DNA from: Celeribacter arenosi
Lineage (GTDB): Bacteria > Pseudomonadota > Alphaproteobacteria > Rhodobacterales > Rhodobacteraceae
Assembly: GCF_039539485.1 (NCBI RefSeq)
Contig: NZ_BAABDF010000002.1
Span: 1 to 64,000, forward strand
Direction: 5' to 3'
Length of the DNA: 64,000 nt
In this document: positions 32,832-42,121 of the stretch, in pieces
Layout of the letters: every line of letters starts with the position of its first letter
Numbering within the stretch: the first letter of the stretch is position 1
Made by a program: the position numbers and the translations under genes
The notes under the pieces: model-generated
The model's input: only the letters and a program-made list of their open reading frames with translations
What the model was told of the DNA's origin: nothing
Database searches by the model: none

Positions 32832-33719
32832 TCAGGGCGCGAGGGTGGCGCGCAGATGATCGAGAAATGCCGTGACCTTGGCGTCAGACCCCAGCCGCGA
32901 GGCGGTCACGGCGAAAACGTGGCGAGGGGGCAGCTCGTAGTCTGGCAGGACCCGGACAAGTCGCCCGTCAGCTTCGGGGATGTCAGATATGAAATCCGGA
33001 AGCGCGCCTATTCCAAACCCTTCGATCAGCTGATCGCGCAAAATTAGGCTTGAACCGACCCTCAGCCGGGGTGTGAGTGGGACGACTTCTGTGCAATCTT
33101 TTCCGGTCAGCGTCCAATGCATGGCATCTTCGGCGAGGGTGTAGGTTGCTGACGCATGGTCACGCAGTGCCATCGGCGTGTTTGGCTTGCCGGCCCGCAC
33201 AATATAGTCTGGGCTGGCAAATAGGCGCTGGCGGACCAGGGAAAGCCTGCGTGCGACCAACGCGGAATCCGGCAACTCGGCGCGAATGCGGATCGATAGA
33301 TCAAACCCGCCTTCGACCATGTCGATAACTCGGTCATCCAGTGAAAGCGTCACTTCGAGATCGGGATGTTGGGTTAGAAACTCGGGTAACAGTGGCGACA
33401 GCACGATCTGCCCGAATGAGTTCGGTGCATTGATTCTGAGATTCCCTCGCACCTCGCCTGAGTGCCGCCGTATCCGGTCTTCAACCTGACCGACTGCGTC
33501 TAGGATCGCCTGTGCCTGATCGTAGTAGTGACGCCCATGGTCGGTCAGCGACATGGTGCGCGTGGTCCGGGTGAGAAGCACGCAGCCGAGGCTCTCTTCG
33601 AGCAGCTTCACCTCGCGGCTAAGCAGCGCCGATGATACGCCAAGATCCTCTGCTGCGCGGGCAAAACTGCCGCGATCGACGATCCGGCAAAAAGCGTTCA
33701 TGACCGAAAGTTTGTCCAT
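32832..33719 (-). CDS. LysR-type transcriptional regulator
   Basis: A 295-residue LysR protein. Winged helix: FCRIVDRGSFARAAEDLGVS then SALLSREVKLLEESLGCVLL; effector domain begins at GNLRINAPNSFGQIV and ends RVLPDYELPPRHVFAV with the C-terminal helix. The linker after RRHSGEVRG is typical of the subgroup next to quinone or aldehyde detoxification genes. Unusually, it is transcribed in the same direction as wrbA rather than divergently, so it may head the operon. ATG 33719 starts MDKLSVM. Confidence 0.92.
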   Translation of the reverse strand: MDKLSVMNAFCRIVDRGSFARAAEDLGVSSALLSREVKLLEESLGCVLLTRTTRTMSLTDHGRHYYDQAQAILDAVGQVEDRIRRHSGEVRGNLRINAPNSFGQIVLSPLLPEFLTQHPDLEVTLSLDDRVIDMVEGGFDLSIRIRAELPDSALVARRLSLVRQRLFASPDYIVRAGKPNTPMALRDHASATYTLAEDAMHWTLTGKDCTEVVPLTPRLRVGSSLILRDQLIEGFGIGALPDFISDIPEADGRLVRVLPDYELPPRHVFAVTASRLGSDAKVTAFLDHLRATLAP

Positions 33720-34436
33720 TGCTCAGTATTTTCAGTTCCCGGTTGGGAGGGCGTTCCTCTTCTAGCTCCCCAGCAACACTATGCCAGAAGCCGGTCCAGG
33801 AATGAACAGTTGCATAGAAACCGTTCAGTCCTCTTGAACCGTTAGACAGAAAGCACCCATGCAAACGATCGGTTTGGATGGCCAAGCATTTGTGATTTGA
33901 TGCGAGGCTAGGATCATCGGTTCATCACCTCGCGAAACCCATGAAATGCCGCGCTGGCAGCCAAGGCCCACTTTGGATCAAAAGCAGCAATATGAGTAGA
34001 AAGGCCGAACGGTGTTTTTGACCCGCCGTTCAGGCATCTACGGCCGTTGGTATCGAGCAAACGCAGCGAACGGCTACTTCGGCGGGCCGCACTGCGGAAA
34101 CCCTAGCAATTTGTCAATGTCCGGTATGGGACGTTCGCATCGATCAACACCAGGGGGCGGGAAGCGGACATTCGCTGCAGCGCAGCGTCGAGTTTCCTGA
34201 TTTACGCCAAAACGGACGTTCAGTGGGGCTCGCACATTCTCAAAATACGAGCCAAACTATGAACTTGTTGACCCACATTCGTTTGCCGAACTTCGAGGTC
34301 TTATGGGAAACTGGCGAAGTTGTCCTGTTGAGCGATGATCGATACGGGCAATCCTTACTGTAGTATCTTGATTACCGGTTACCTCTCAATGCGCGGACCA
34401 ATTGTGCCGTTGCTGATGTGGAGGGGCATAGTCGAT
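33720..34436. other. Gene-free stretch of about 0.7 kb with degenerate repeats
   Basis: No open frame resembles a gene. From about 34000 to 34230 lie repeat-derived words (GGCATCTACGGCCGTTGG, GCAGCGAACGGCTACTTCGG, the unit at 34119, and AAACGGACGTTCAGTGGGGC). The part near 33720-33760 is the leader of the LysR gene. The final 180 bases before ugpC show nothing recognisable. Confidence 0.5.
34119..34175 (+). repeat. Direct repeat left of the ugp operon
   Basis: 57 bases starting GTCCGGTATGGGAC, including GCATCGATCAACACCAGGGG and ending GGACATTCGC. It matches 38968-39023 with about eight differences and small gaps, in the same orientation, on the other side of ugpCEAB. Confidence 0.72.
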
Positions 34437-35489
34437 TTACCCGTCCAGCCGCACGCCGGTTTCTGTGTCGAAGAAGTGCAGGTTGTCGGGGTCAACGCGA
34501 AACCGCACGACGTCCCCCTTCACTGCATGATGAACGCCGGGGAGACTAACTGTGAAGGCGTCGTTGCTGCCTGCGATGCGCCCATGCAGTAGCGTATTGG
34601 CGCCCAACGGTTCCCCCATCTGAACGCTGATCGAGAGAGGTCCGTGCGGATCCGAAATGATGTGTTCGGGTCGGATGCCGACCGTGACCCTTCCAACTCT
34701 CTTGAGGTGTGCCGGAACCTTCGTATCGCCAATCGCCAAGCCATCGGCCGTCATTTCGCCATCAAGGACGTTCATTGAGGGGCTGCCGATGAACTGCGCC
34801 GCGAACAAGCTTTGAGGGCGCTCATAGACCTCAAGCGGGGTGCCGATCTGCTCAGCGCGCCCCGCGTTCATCACGATCATGCGGTCCGCCATAGTCATGG
34901 CTTCGACCTGGTCGTGGGTTACATAGAGCGCCGTTATGCCGAGGCGGCTTTGCAGATCGCGGATTTCCAGCCGCATTTGAACGCGCAATTTCGCGTCGAG
35001 GTTGGACAGCGGTTCGTCAAACAAGAACACGGCGGGTTCACGTACAATCGCGCGCCCCATGGCAACTCGCTGACGTTGTCCGCCAGAAAGGTCGCGAGGG
35101 CGGCGATCCAGGTATCCATCCAGCTGTAACAACTTCGCCGCCGCTTCGACTTTTTGATTAATCTCGGCTTTGGGAAGCTTGGCTATCTTGAGCCCGTACC
35201 CCATGTTCTCGCGCACAGACATATGCGGATAGAGCGCGTAGTTTTGGAACACCATCGCGATGTCACGATCCATTGGCTCAAGTTCGTTGACCCGATTACC
35301 GCCGATGCAAATCTCTCCCTCGGAGATAGATTCCAGCCCTGCTACCATCCTCAACAGAGTGGATTTACCGCAGCCTGACGGGCCGACAATGACGATGAAC
35401 TCGCCATCCTCAATCTCCGTGCTGACGCCGTGAATGACTTCGGTATTGCCAAAGCGTTTCTTGATGTCGCGAAGCGTTACAGTTGCCAT
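34437..35489 (-). CDS. ugpC: sn-Glycerol-3-phosphate ABC transporter ATPase
   Basis: A 350-residue ABC ATPase of the MalK/UgpC group. It has Walker A GPSGCGKST, signature LSGGQRQRVAMGRA, Walker B FLFDEPLSNLD, the switch His in YVTHDQVEAMT, and a C-terminal MOP/TOBE regulatory domain (about 240-350, VGIRPEHIIS). It energises uptake of glycerol-3-phosphate and its diesters by UgpA and UgpE, encoded six bases upstream. It is the last gene of the operon. Confidence 0.93.
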   Translation of the reverse strand: MATVTLRDIKKRFGNTEVIHGVSTEIEDGEFIVIVGPSGCGKSTLLRMVAGLESISEGEICIGGNRVNELEPMDRDIAMVFQNYALYPHMSVRENMGYGLKIAKLPKAEINQKVEAAAKLLQLDGYLDRRPRDLSGGQRQRVAMGRAIVREPAVFLFDEPLSNLDAKLRVQMRLEIRDLQSRLGITALYVTHDQVEAMTMADRMIVMNAGRAEQIGTPLEVYERPQSLFAAQFIGSPSMNVLDGEMTADGLAIGDTKVPAHLKRVGRVTVGIRPEHIISDPHGPLSISVQMGEPLGANTLLHGRIAGSNDAFTVSLPGVHHAVKGDVVRFRVDPDNLHFFDTETGVRLDG

Positions 35490-35495
35490 GTTTGC

Positions 35496-36362
35496 CTACT
35501 TTTCACTGTCCACGAGGCCGCGGATAAACAGCTTTTGCATTGAGATGACGACAATGATCGGAGGGATCATCGCAAGGATTGAAGTTGCCATGATGACGGG
35601 CCAGTTCGCCGTGTCATCGCCCGACGGGAACATTTGTTTGATGCCCATGACGATGGTGTTCATCGATGGGTCAGTGGTGATGAGCAGCGGCCACAGGTAT
35701 TGGTTCCAGCCGTAGATGAACAGGATCACAAAGAGTGCTGCGATGTTCGTGCGGCTCATCGGGAACAAGATGTCCCAGAAAAACCGCATGGGCGATGCTC
35801 CGTCCACGCGCGCGGCTTCGGCCAATTCATCGGGCACCGTCATGTAGAATTGGCGGAACAGGAATGTTGCCGTGGCAGATGCGATAAGGGGCAGGATCAG
35901 CCCCCCGTAACTGTTGAGCATCCCGAAGCTTGCGACGACTTCGTAGGTTGGGACGATGCGCACTTCAACGGGCAGCATCAATGTCAGGAAGATCAGCCAG
36001 AAGAAGATCATTTTGCCAGGAAACCTGAAATACACGATGGCAAAGGCGGATAAGAGCGAGATGATGATTTTACCGACCGCAATCCCGATTGCCATGATGA
36101 GAGAATTCAGCAGCATCGTTGCGACTGGCACGTTGACGCCAGACAACAGGGCTTCGCTGTAGTTGTTCAGAAACTGATCGCCTGGCCACAGAGGCATCGG
36201 AGGACTGACGATTTCCGGTTGCGTCACGGTTGAAGCCACAAATGCAAGCCAGATTGGAAAGAACACGATCAGCACGCCGGTGATCATGATGACATGGGAC
36301 ATCCAAAGGCCAGCGCCGCGTTTTTCAACCATGCCGGGGGGCGGATCAGTCGAATGGGTCAA
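35496..36362 (-). CDS. ugpE: sn-Glycerol-3-phosphate ABC transporter permease UgpE
   Basis: A 288-residue permease with six membrane helices; the N-terminal extension MTHSTDPPPGMVEKRGAG is cytoplasmic. The EAA loop that contacts the ATPase is DELAEAARVDGASPMRFFWD. RIVPTYEVVASFGMLNSYGG and the end LFIRGLVDSEK follow the MalG/UgpE pattern. Overlap of four bases with ugpA shows translational coupling; a second ATG at residue 11 is possible. Confidence 0.92.
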   Translation of the reverse strand: MTHSTDPPPGMVEKRGAGLWMSHVIMITGVLIVFFPIWLAFVASTVTQPEIVSPPMPLWPGDQFLNNYSEALLSGVNVPVATMLLNSLIMAIGIAVGKIIISLLSAFAIVYFRFPGKMIFFWLIFLTLMLPVEVRIVPTYEVVASFGMLNSYGGLILPLIASATATFLFRQFYMTVPDELAEAARVDGASPMRFFWDILFPMSRTNIAALFVILFIYGWNQYLWPLLITTDPSMNTIVMGIKQMFPSGDDTANWPVIMATSILAMIPPIIVVISMQKLFIRGLVDSEK

Positions 36363-37240
36363 TAGTGCACCCTCCGTTCAATATACTTGAACTGGAAGAT
36401 GGTGAGCGCCCCAACGACAACCAGCAAGATGACGGATTGCGCGGCGGATGAGCCGAGATCCTGGCCCACGAACCCATCCGAGAACACCTTGTAGACGAGA
36501 ATTGTGGTCGATTGCTGCGGGCCCCCACTGGTTATCGTGTGAATGACGCCAAACGTCTCAAAGAACGCGTAAACGATGTTCACGACGAGCAGGAAGAAGG
36601 TGGTTGGCGACAGCAGCGGTAGAACAATGGTCCAGAACCGTTTCCAGAACCGTGCGCCGTCGATCGCAGCGGCTTCGACTACAGATTTGGGGATCGCCTG
36701 CAGGGCCGCGAAGAAGAACAGGAAATTGTAGCTGATACGGCCCCAGGCAGAGGCGACGACGACAAGGCCCATGGCCTCACCTCCGTTCAAGACGTGGTTC
36801 CAGTCATAGCCAAACTGGCCGAGATACCAGGCCACCACACCGACGCGGGTGTTGAACATGAACAACCACAACACGCCCGCAATGGCAGGTGCCACAGCAT
36901 AGGGCCAGATCAGCATTGTTCGGTAAACGCCTGCTCCCTTGATCAGGCGGTCGGCGACGACGGCAAGAAACAAGGCGGGGATCATGGAGCACAGTGTCAC
37001 AAGCGTCGAGAAGATCGCCGTGGTCAAAAATGAGATCCGGTAATACGGGTCCGAGAGCAGGAATTCAAAGTTACCAAGGCCAACATACTGCATCGACAAC
37101 CCGAAGGGGTCGGGGATGAATAAGGATTGCCAAATGGCCTGCCCGGCGGGGTAGAAAAAGAAAATCGCAGAGACGAGGACTTGTGGCGCAATCAGACACA
37201 GCGGCAAAAGCCAGCCTTTGAATGTGACCCGTTTTTCCAT
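36359..37240 (-). CDS. ugpA: sn-Glycerol-3-phosphate ABC transporter permease UgpA
   Basis: A 293-residue permease with six membrane helices. It opens with WLLPLCLIAPQVLVSAIFFF, as UgpA does, and holds the EAA loop PKSVVEAAAIDGARFWKRFW. The end reads FQFKYIERRVHY, matching the enteric protein. It forms the heterodimeric channel with UgpE. It lies 62 bases downstream of ugpB; ATG 37240 precedes KRVTFKG. Confidence 0.93.
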   Translation of the reverse strand: MEKRVTFKGWLLPLCLIAPQVLVSAIFFFYPAGQAIWQSLFIPDPFGLSMQYVGLGNFEFLLSDPYYRISFLTTAIFSTLVTLCSMIPALFLAVVADRLIKGAGVYRTMLIWPYAVAPAIAGVLWLFMFNTRVGVVAWYLGQFGYDWNHVLNGGEAMGLVVVASAWGRISYNFLFFFAALQAIPKSVVEAAAIDGARFWKRFWTIVLPLLSPTTFFLLVVNIVYAFFETFGVIHTITSGGPQQSTTILVYKVFSDGFVGQDLGSSAAQSVILLVVVGALTIFQFKYIERRVHY

Positions 37241-37302
37241 AGCGCGACCAGCCCCCCAAGAGCACGCGGGCGACCGTGATAGGCCGCCCGCATGAATGTT
37301 AC

Positions 37303-38613
37303 CTAGTTTGCAGCTTCGAAACGGCGCAGCAATTGGTTGCCACGCTGGACCGCGCTATCAAGTGCAGATTGCGCGTCCTTGTCGCCCGACCAGACGGCCT
37401 CAAGCTCTTCATCGATGATGCTACGGATCTGGTCGAAGGACCCCAGACGCAAACCTTTGGAGTTTGCAGTCGGCTCGTTCGTGGTCATCTGGATGACGGC
37501 CACTTCGGTGCCGAGGTTCTCTTCGTAGAAGCCCGACTCGCGTGTCGCATCCGCAGCGGCATTGGTGATGGGCAGATAGCCCGTATCCTTATGCCATTGG
37601 GCCTGAACGTCAGACGAAGACAAATACGCAAGGAACTGTGCAGTACCTTCGTATTCAGCGTCTTCGTGGCCTTCCATCACCCACAACGACGCGCCACCAA
37701 TGATGGTGTTTTGTGGCGCATTGCCGACCCCGTCCCAATAGGGAAGTGGGCGCACGTCAAACGGGAATTCTGCTTCGGCTTTGATGCCGGCATAGCCCGC
37801 TGAGCTTTCGGTGAACAAAGCACACTCTCCAGAACGGAAGTTTGCGCCGCCTTCGTTACGACGACCCGCGTAGAAGAACCGGCCATCTTGGGCCCATTCG
37901 CCCATCGCCGAGATATGCGCAACCTGTGCTGGGCCATTGAACGCCAGCTCCGTATCGGTGCCTGCAAAGCCATTCTCTTGGGTGGCGAATGGCACATCAT
38001 GATACGCCGAGAAGTTCTCAAGATGGATCCAGCTTTGCCACGCAGTTGTCAGCGGGCATGTGCTGCCCCCATCCTGCAGCTGAGTCAGAACCTCGCCCAC
38101 GTTCTGCCATGTAGACAGATCCGTGTCAGGATCGACGCCTGCGGCCTCGAACGCATCACGGTTGACCCATAGAACGGGTGTGGATGCGTTGAACGGCAGC
38201 GACAGCATTTCGCCGTCAGTGGTCGTGTAGTAGCCTTTGACCGCGCCGATATAGGCATCGGGGTCAAACTCGGCGCCGGAGGCTTCCATAACTTCCGTCA
38301 CAGAGCGAACAGCCCCTTGTGCGGACATCATCGTTGCGGTGCCTACTTCGAACACCATAAGGATTTGTGGCTGCTCTCCGGCGCGGAACGCGGCAATACC
38401 GGCGTTCAGCGTTTCGGAGTAATTGCCTTTATGAGATGCAACGACCGTATATTCGTCTTGGCTTGCGTTGAAATCTTCGACTTGCGCCGCGACCAATTCC
38501 CCAAGGCGGCCCGTGAAGGCGTGCCAAAAGTGGACTTCGGTTTCCGCATAAGCCGCAAATGGTGACAGCATCGTTGATCCGGCGATCAAAGCGCCGGTAG
38601 CAAGGTTTTTCAT
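37303..38613 (-). CDS. ugpB: sn-Glycerol-3-phosphate-binding protein
   Basis: A 436-residue periplasmic receptor with signal peptide (cleavage near AYAETEVHF). It follows E. coli UgpB closely: VHFWHAFTGRLGE, SHKGNYSETLNAGIAAFRAG, VFEVGTATMM, QNTIIGGASLWVM, and the end RGNQLLRRFE. The ligand region (FNASTPVLW, SWIHLENFSA, Trp and Ser residues) is preserved, so the substrate is very probably glycerol-3-phosphate or glycerophosphodiesters. ATG 38613 follows TGGGAGGAAAAC. First gene of ugpBAEC; no ugpQ phosphodiesterase accompanies it, and I saw no clear Pho box upstream. Confidence 0.95.
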   Translation of the reverse strand: MKNLATGALIAGSTMLSPFAAYAETEVHFWHAFTGRLGELVAAQVEDFNASQDEYTVVASHKGNYSETLNAGIAAFRAGEQPQILMVFEVGTATMMSAQGAVRSVTEVMEASGAEFDPDAYIGAVKGYYTTTDGEMLSLPFNASTPVLWVNRDAFEAAGVDPDTDLSTWQNVGEVLTQLQDGGSTCPLTTAWQSWIHLENFSAYHDVPFATQENGFAGTDTELAFNGPAQVAHISAMGEWAQDGRFFYAGRRNEGGANFRSGECALFTESSAGYAGIKAEAEFPFDVRPLPYWDGVGNAPQNTIIGGASLWVMEGHEDAEYEGTAQFLAYLSSSDVQAQWHKDTGYLPITNAAADATRESGFYEENLGTEVAVIQMTTNEPTANSKGLRLGSFDQIRSIIDEELEAVWSGDKDAQSALDSAVQRGNQLLRRFEAAN

Positions 38614-39380
38614 GTTTTCCTCCCAGAAATCGCATCGCTTTCCTTAACGACGCGCAACCTCCACACGTTATCCGAGCGCTGAAAAAACTCAAACGATTCC
38701 CCAGATTTGGGAAGGCAGCATCGGTGCCGAGCTGTCGGGTGGGCAGATTTTGAAGGGTTCGTCGGCCGGGGAGGATCAGGTTTACCATCGTGTTTCAATG
38801 CTGGAACTATGACGACGCTCTCTTGAGGGCCGACTTGCCTTTAGTCGAACCGATTGCGGATCACCGCAACGGCGTTGGCCAACAGGACGAAATCTGAAAC
38901 ATGTTGTGTGATCCATGAATGGCTGCCTTAGATAAGCTGCACCGCAGCTGCGAGAACCTCAGAAAACGTCCGGTATGGGACTTTTGCATCGATCAACGCC
39001 AGGGGCGGAGAGAGGTCATTCGCCGCGGATGCGAAACTTGGTTTCAACATAGGAAGAAGCAGACGTTCGGCAGCACACGCCTCTTTCAGAGGCAGCAAAG
39101 TCCGCTTTGAGCCCAAGGTGTGAATTCGTTTTCTAACGGTTTGCGATCATAACATGATTGAGGCCGCCGTGGCGTGAATGCCGGCATCGCAAGGCAGCGA
39201 GAACATCGAACTTTCGCTTTTCTAAGGCAGAGGCAAAGAAGCCCGCATTTGTTGTGCGCAGACTAATTTGACGTATCCTTGCGACCAATACGAAAGCTCC
39301 ACGACAACATTTATGGTATCAGAAAACCCGTTGAGACGAGGTCGCTACAGCTTTCGCTGATCAATTGGGAAAACAACAAT
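38614..39380. other. Gene-free stretch upstream of ugpB and downstream of iolG
   Basis: About 770 bases. The first 200 are the ugpB leader and promoter. A repeat unit occupies 38968-39113; the rest to 39380 has no gene-like frame. No iolG terminator with a clear U run was found. Confidence 0.5.
38968..39023 (+). repeat. Direct repeat right of the ugp operon
   Basis: GTCCGGTATGGGACTTTTGC and following bases to GTCATTCGC; counterpart of 34119-34175. A second, related unit follows at 39058-39113 (AGACGTTCGGCAGCAC, AAAGTCCGCTTTGAGCCC). Confidence 0.72.
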
Positions 39381-40367
39381 TCAGATCAAAATAGGCAATC
39401 CTTGTTCGAGAGACAGAGCTGCTGCGTCCGCAAGGATCTGAGCTTTCAATCCGTCGTCAATGTTTGGGATCGCCACACTCGAATCTGACAAGTGGGCCAC
39501 AAAGGTTTCCATCTCGATAGCGTAGGCTTGCTCGTATCTTTCCAAGAAGAAATTGACCGGCGGAGCTGTTTGAAAGCCCCCTGCTGTTGCAAGATCTACG
39601 GTGTTTTCCAACACATTGGCAGCACGCAACATTCCGGCGGAACCGTGCACTTCAATTCGTTGATCGTATCCATAGACGGCCCTGCGCGAGTTGCTGATCT
39701 GGCAGATTTTGCCGGTTGCGGTCGTGAGGGTGACTGCGGCGGTGTCCACATCACCAGCTTTGCCAATCTCGGGATCGACGAGACAGGACCCTGTAGCGTA
39801 AACACTTACTGGATCTTCGCCGAGAAGAAACCGCGCCATATCGAAATCATGAATCATCATATCGCGAAAAATGCCACCGGAAGATTTGAGATAACTGATG
39901 GGCGGCGGGGATGGGTCGCGGCTCAGGATTGTGACGATTTCGACATCTCCGATTTCGCCCGCAGCAATTCGTTTCCGGACATTGGCAAAGTTCGGATCAA
40001 AACGACGATTGAACGCAGTGAAGAATGCCACGCCTGCTTTGTTGACGTGGGTGATGAGCTCGCGAATGTTATCTGCGGACATATCTACCGGCTTCTCGCA
40101 AAAGATATGTTTGCCGGCTTCGGCGGCGGATTTGATGATGGCAAAGTGAGTATCCGTCGGCGTTCCCACGACCACCGCGTCGATGTCAGGGCTTGCGATG
40201 ATGTCGTCAGTACTGCGCACCTCCGCCCCACAAAGCCCGGCAAGGGTTTCAGCGGCCTCGGGGAAGAAATCGGACACAGCGACGATTGTTGCGTTGTCCA
40301 TGCGGCGAAGAGTGCGCGCGTGGACCTGCCCGATGCGGCCGCAGCCTAAAATTCCGATGCGGATCAT
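39381..40367 (-). CDS. iolG: Inositol 2-dehydrogenase
   Basis: A 328-residue Gfo/Idh/MocA oxidoreductase of the IolG group. The NAD loop is ILGCGRIGQVHARTL, the catalytic Lys lies in FCEKPVDM, and the conserved active-site Asp and His are in GGIFRDMMIHDFDMARFLLG. It oxidises myo-inositol to 2-keto-myo-inositol, the entry step of the Iol pathway. It is the last gene of the minus-strand iol operon, overlapping the aldolase by four bases (ATGA). Two other Gfo/Idh genes in this locus are on the other strand. Confidence 0.9.
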   Translation of the reverse strand: MIRIGILGCGRIGQVHARTLRRMDNATIVAVSDFFPEAAETLAGLCGAEVRSTDDIIASPDIDAVVVGTPTDTHFAIIKSAAEAGKHIFCEKPVDMSADNIRELITHVNKAGVAFFTAFNRRFDPNFANVRKRIAAGEIGDVEIVTILSRDPSPPPISYLKSSGGIFRDMMIHDFDMARFLLGEDPVSVYATGSCLVDPEIGKAGDVDTAAVTLTTATGKICQISNSRRAVYGYDQRIEVHGSAGMLRAANVLENTVDLATAGGFQTAPPVNFFLERYEQAYAIEMETFVAHLSDSSVAIPNIDDGLKAQILADAAALSLEQGLPILI

Positions 40368-41200
40368 TGTGTGTCTCCCTTCAAGGCGTGCAGCACGTTG
40401 CGGGTGGCCGCGACGAGTGGGTCGTGCGTGTCTTTGAGGATCTGGTTGCGATCAAAACGATCGGGGTCCGCGTTGACCGCCGTGCGCAGGGCGGCGCCAA
40501 AGGCCATGCGCAACTCGGTCCCGATGTTGAACTTGCAGATGTTGGACGTCCGCGCGAGCGCGCTGCGCTGGGCCACGGGAACGCCGGATCCGCCATGGAT
40601 GACAAGCGGCGTGTCGGTCACAGCCTCGATGGCGCGGATGCGCGGTTCGTCCAGCCCGCCCACCTTGTCCTGTTGCAGATGCGTGTTGCCGCAGGAAATA
40701 GCCATGGCATCTACGCCGGTCTCAGTTGCGAATTTGGCGGCCTCCGCAGGGTCGGTGCCAGCAGATTTTTCGCCATTGGCATAGCCCACGAAACCGATTT
40801 CGCCCTCACAAGAGATGCCCGCGCTGTGGGCCATGTCTGCGATTGCAGCGGTCTCGTCGATGTTTTGTTGCAGCGGTTTGCGCGAGCCGTCGAACATCAG
40901 AGAGGTGAAGCCAGAGTCCAGCGCTTCGCGACATTCCTCCAAGGTATAGCCGTGATCGAGGTGGGCGACGACGGGCACCGAGGCGCGTTCGGCGAGGTGG
41001 CGAAACATCTTGCCCAAGATCGGCAGGGGCGTGTGTTCGCGACAGCTGGGGCCTGCTTGCAGGATGACGGGCACATTTTCGGCCTCGGCAGCGGCAATAT
41101 AGGCGCGCATGTCTTCCCACCCCAAGGTGACGAGGCCTGCCACGGCGTGGCCATTTTGCAGGGCGGGTTGGAGGACGTCGCGCAGGGTTACGAGGGGCAT
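40364..41200 (-). CDS. Class II ketose-bisphosphate-type aldolase, probable IolJ function
   Basis: A 278-residue zinc-dependent aldolase. Metal and substrate motifs are VVAHLDHGYTLEE, CEGEIG, SCGNTHLQQD, PLVIHGGSGVP and KFNIGTELR. Length and pattern suit the IolJ/FbaA class. In an iol operon the expected job is cleavage of 2-deoxy-5-keto-gluconate 6-phosphate to malonate semialdehyde and dihydroxyacetone phosphate. ATG 41200 is chosen because GGAGATTGCC precedes it; a 55-codon upstream extension runs through iolB sequence in another frame. Fructose-bisphosphate or tagatose-bisphosphate activity cannot be excluded. Confidence 0.82.
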   Translation of the reverse strand: MPLVTLRDVLQPALQNGHAVAGLVTLGWEDMRAYIAAAEAENVPVILQAGPSCREHTPLPILGKMFRHLAERASVPVVAHLDHGYTLEECREALDSGFTSLMFDGSRKPLQQNIDETAAIADMAHSAGISCEGEIGFVGYANGEKSAGTDPAEAAKFATETGVDAMAISCGNTHLQQDKVGGLDEPRIRAIEAVTDTPLVIHGGSGVPVAQRSALARTSNICKFNIGTELRMAFGAALRTAVNADPDRFDRNQILKDTHDPLVAATRNVLHALKGDTQ

Positions 41201-41261
41201 AGGCAATCTCCGAGTGGCCCCGTGGGGCGCGATTATTTGGCCTGGTGAAAGGGGCGCGACG

Positions 41262-42110
41262 TTATTTGAACTTCGCGACCATGTCTTTGATTCCGGGAAT
41301 GGTTTCGACCTGATAGGCGTGGGTCGGCTGGAAGAACTGCACCAAGCTGCGCTGGGTCGCGCCACCGAGGATGGTGAAGTAGTACATCTCGTAGCCCGGC
41401 ATCACGACGCAAGGATGATAGCCCGACCCCAGCAAGATCGTAGAGCGGTCCATCAGTTGATGGGCGTCGCCGGGCACGCCGTCTTCGTGCTGGATGATCT
41501 GCACGGCCGACCCGTGGTTGGGGCGGAAACGGAAATTGTAGGTTTCGTCGTGTTTGGTCTCGATCAGTTCGCCCGCGTCATCGCGCCGGTCGGTGTCATG
41601 TTTGTGAGCGGGAAAGCCCGACCAGCCGCCTTGGCCAACAGTAAATAGTTCGGAGACCAGCAGTCGGCCGACTTTGTCGTGCTGCTTCTGGCCCAAGATA
41701 TGTTTGATGCATCGATGGGTTTTTGTGTCGTCCGAACCGTACTGCACGAAGTCATGTTGGCGCACGTCGAACGGATCAAGCACCTTGTCGTATTTCGCGC
41801 CTGCGATGAAGGTTTCGGTGTCGGTGGTAGCGATGATCGTCGCCTTGGCACCCGAGGGGATGTAAACGCCCTGCGGCTCACCATCCCAGACATCAACGCC
41901 TCGCCCGCCTAGGTCGGTGTAGGTCAAACCCTCGACCTCGACAGCGACGGTTCCGGTGGCCGGTACGATGCAGGTTTCATAGCCTGGCACCTGATAATTG
42001 AACGCCTCACCCGCCTTGAGTTTGACGATGTTGAAGTAGTTCAGCGGGACCGTCGGATCGTCCACATCCACGATCGGTTTGTTCTGGTTGTCATGTGGAG
42101 CGATGTGCAT
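41262..42110 (-). CDS. iolB: 5-Deoxy-glucuronate isomerase
   Basis: A 282-residue double-cupin protein of the IolB family, which isomerises 5-deoxy-glucuronate to 2-deoxy-5-keto-gluconate. Features: YVPGYETCIVP-like first cupin, GGWSGFPAHKHDTD with metal-binding His residues, KHDETYNFRF with the Glu, and YHPCVVMPGYEMYYFTILGG. ATG 42110 follows AAGGACCAAGCCC; the upstream extension overlaps iolC and lacks a ribosome site. It lies 11 bases after iolC. Confidence 0.92.
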   Translation of the reverse strand: MHIAPHDNQNKPIVDVDDPTVPLNYFNIVKLKAGEAFNYQVPGYETCIVPATGTVAVEVEGLTYTDLGGRGVDVWDGEPQGVYIPSGAKATIIATTDTETFIAGAKYDKVLDPFDVRQHDFVQYGSDDTKTHRCIKHILGQKQHDKVGRLLVSELFTVGQGGWSGFPAHKHDTDRRDDAGELIETKHDETYNFRFRPNHGSAVQIIQHEDGVPGDAHQLMDRSTILLGSGYHPCVVMPGYEMYYFTILGGATQRSLVQFFQPTHAYQVETIPGIKDMVAKFK

Positions 42111-42121
42111 GGGCTTGGTCC

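Noticed and set aside
38614..38900. Pho box upstream of ugpB
   Set aside because: I looked for tandem CTGTCAT-like repeats on both strands and saw none.
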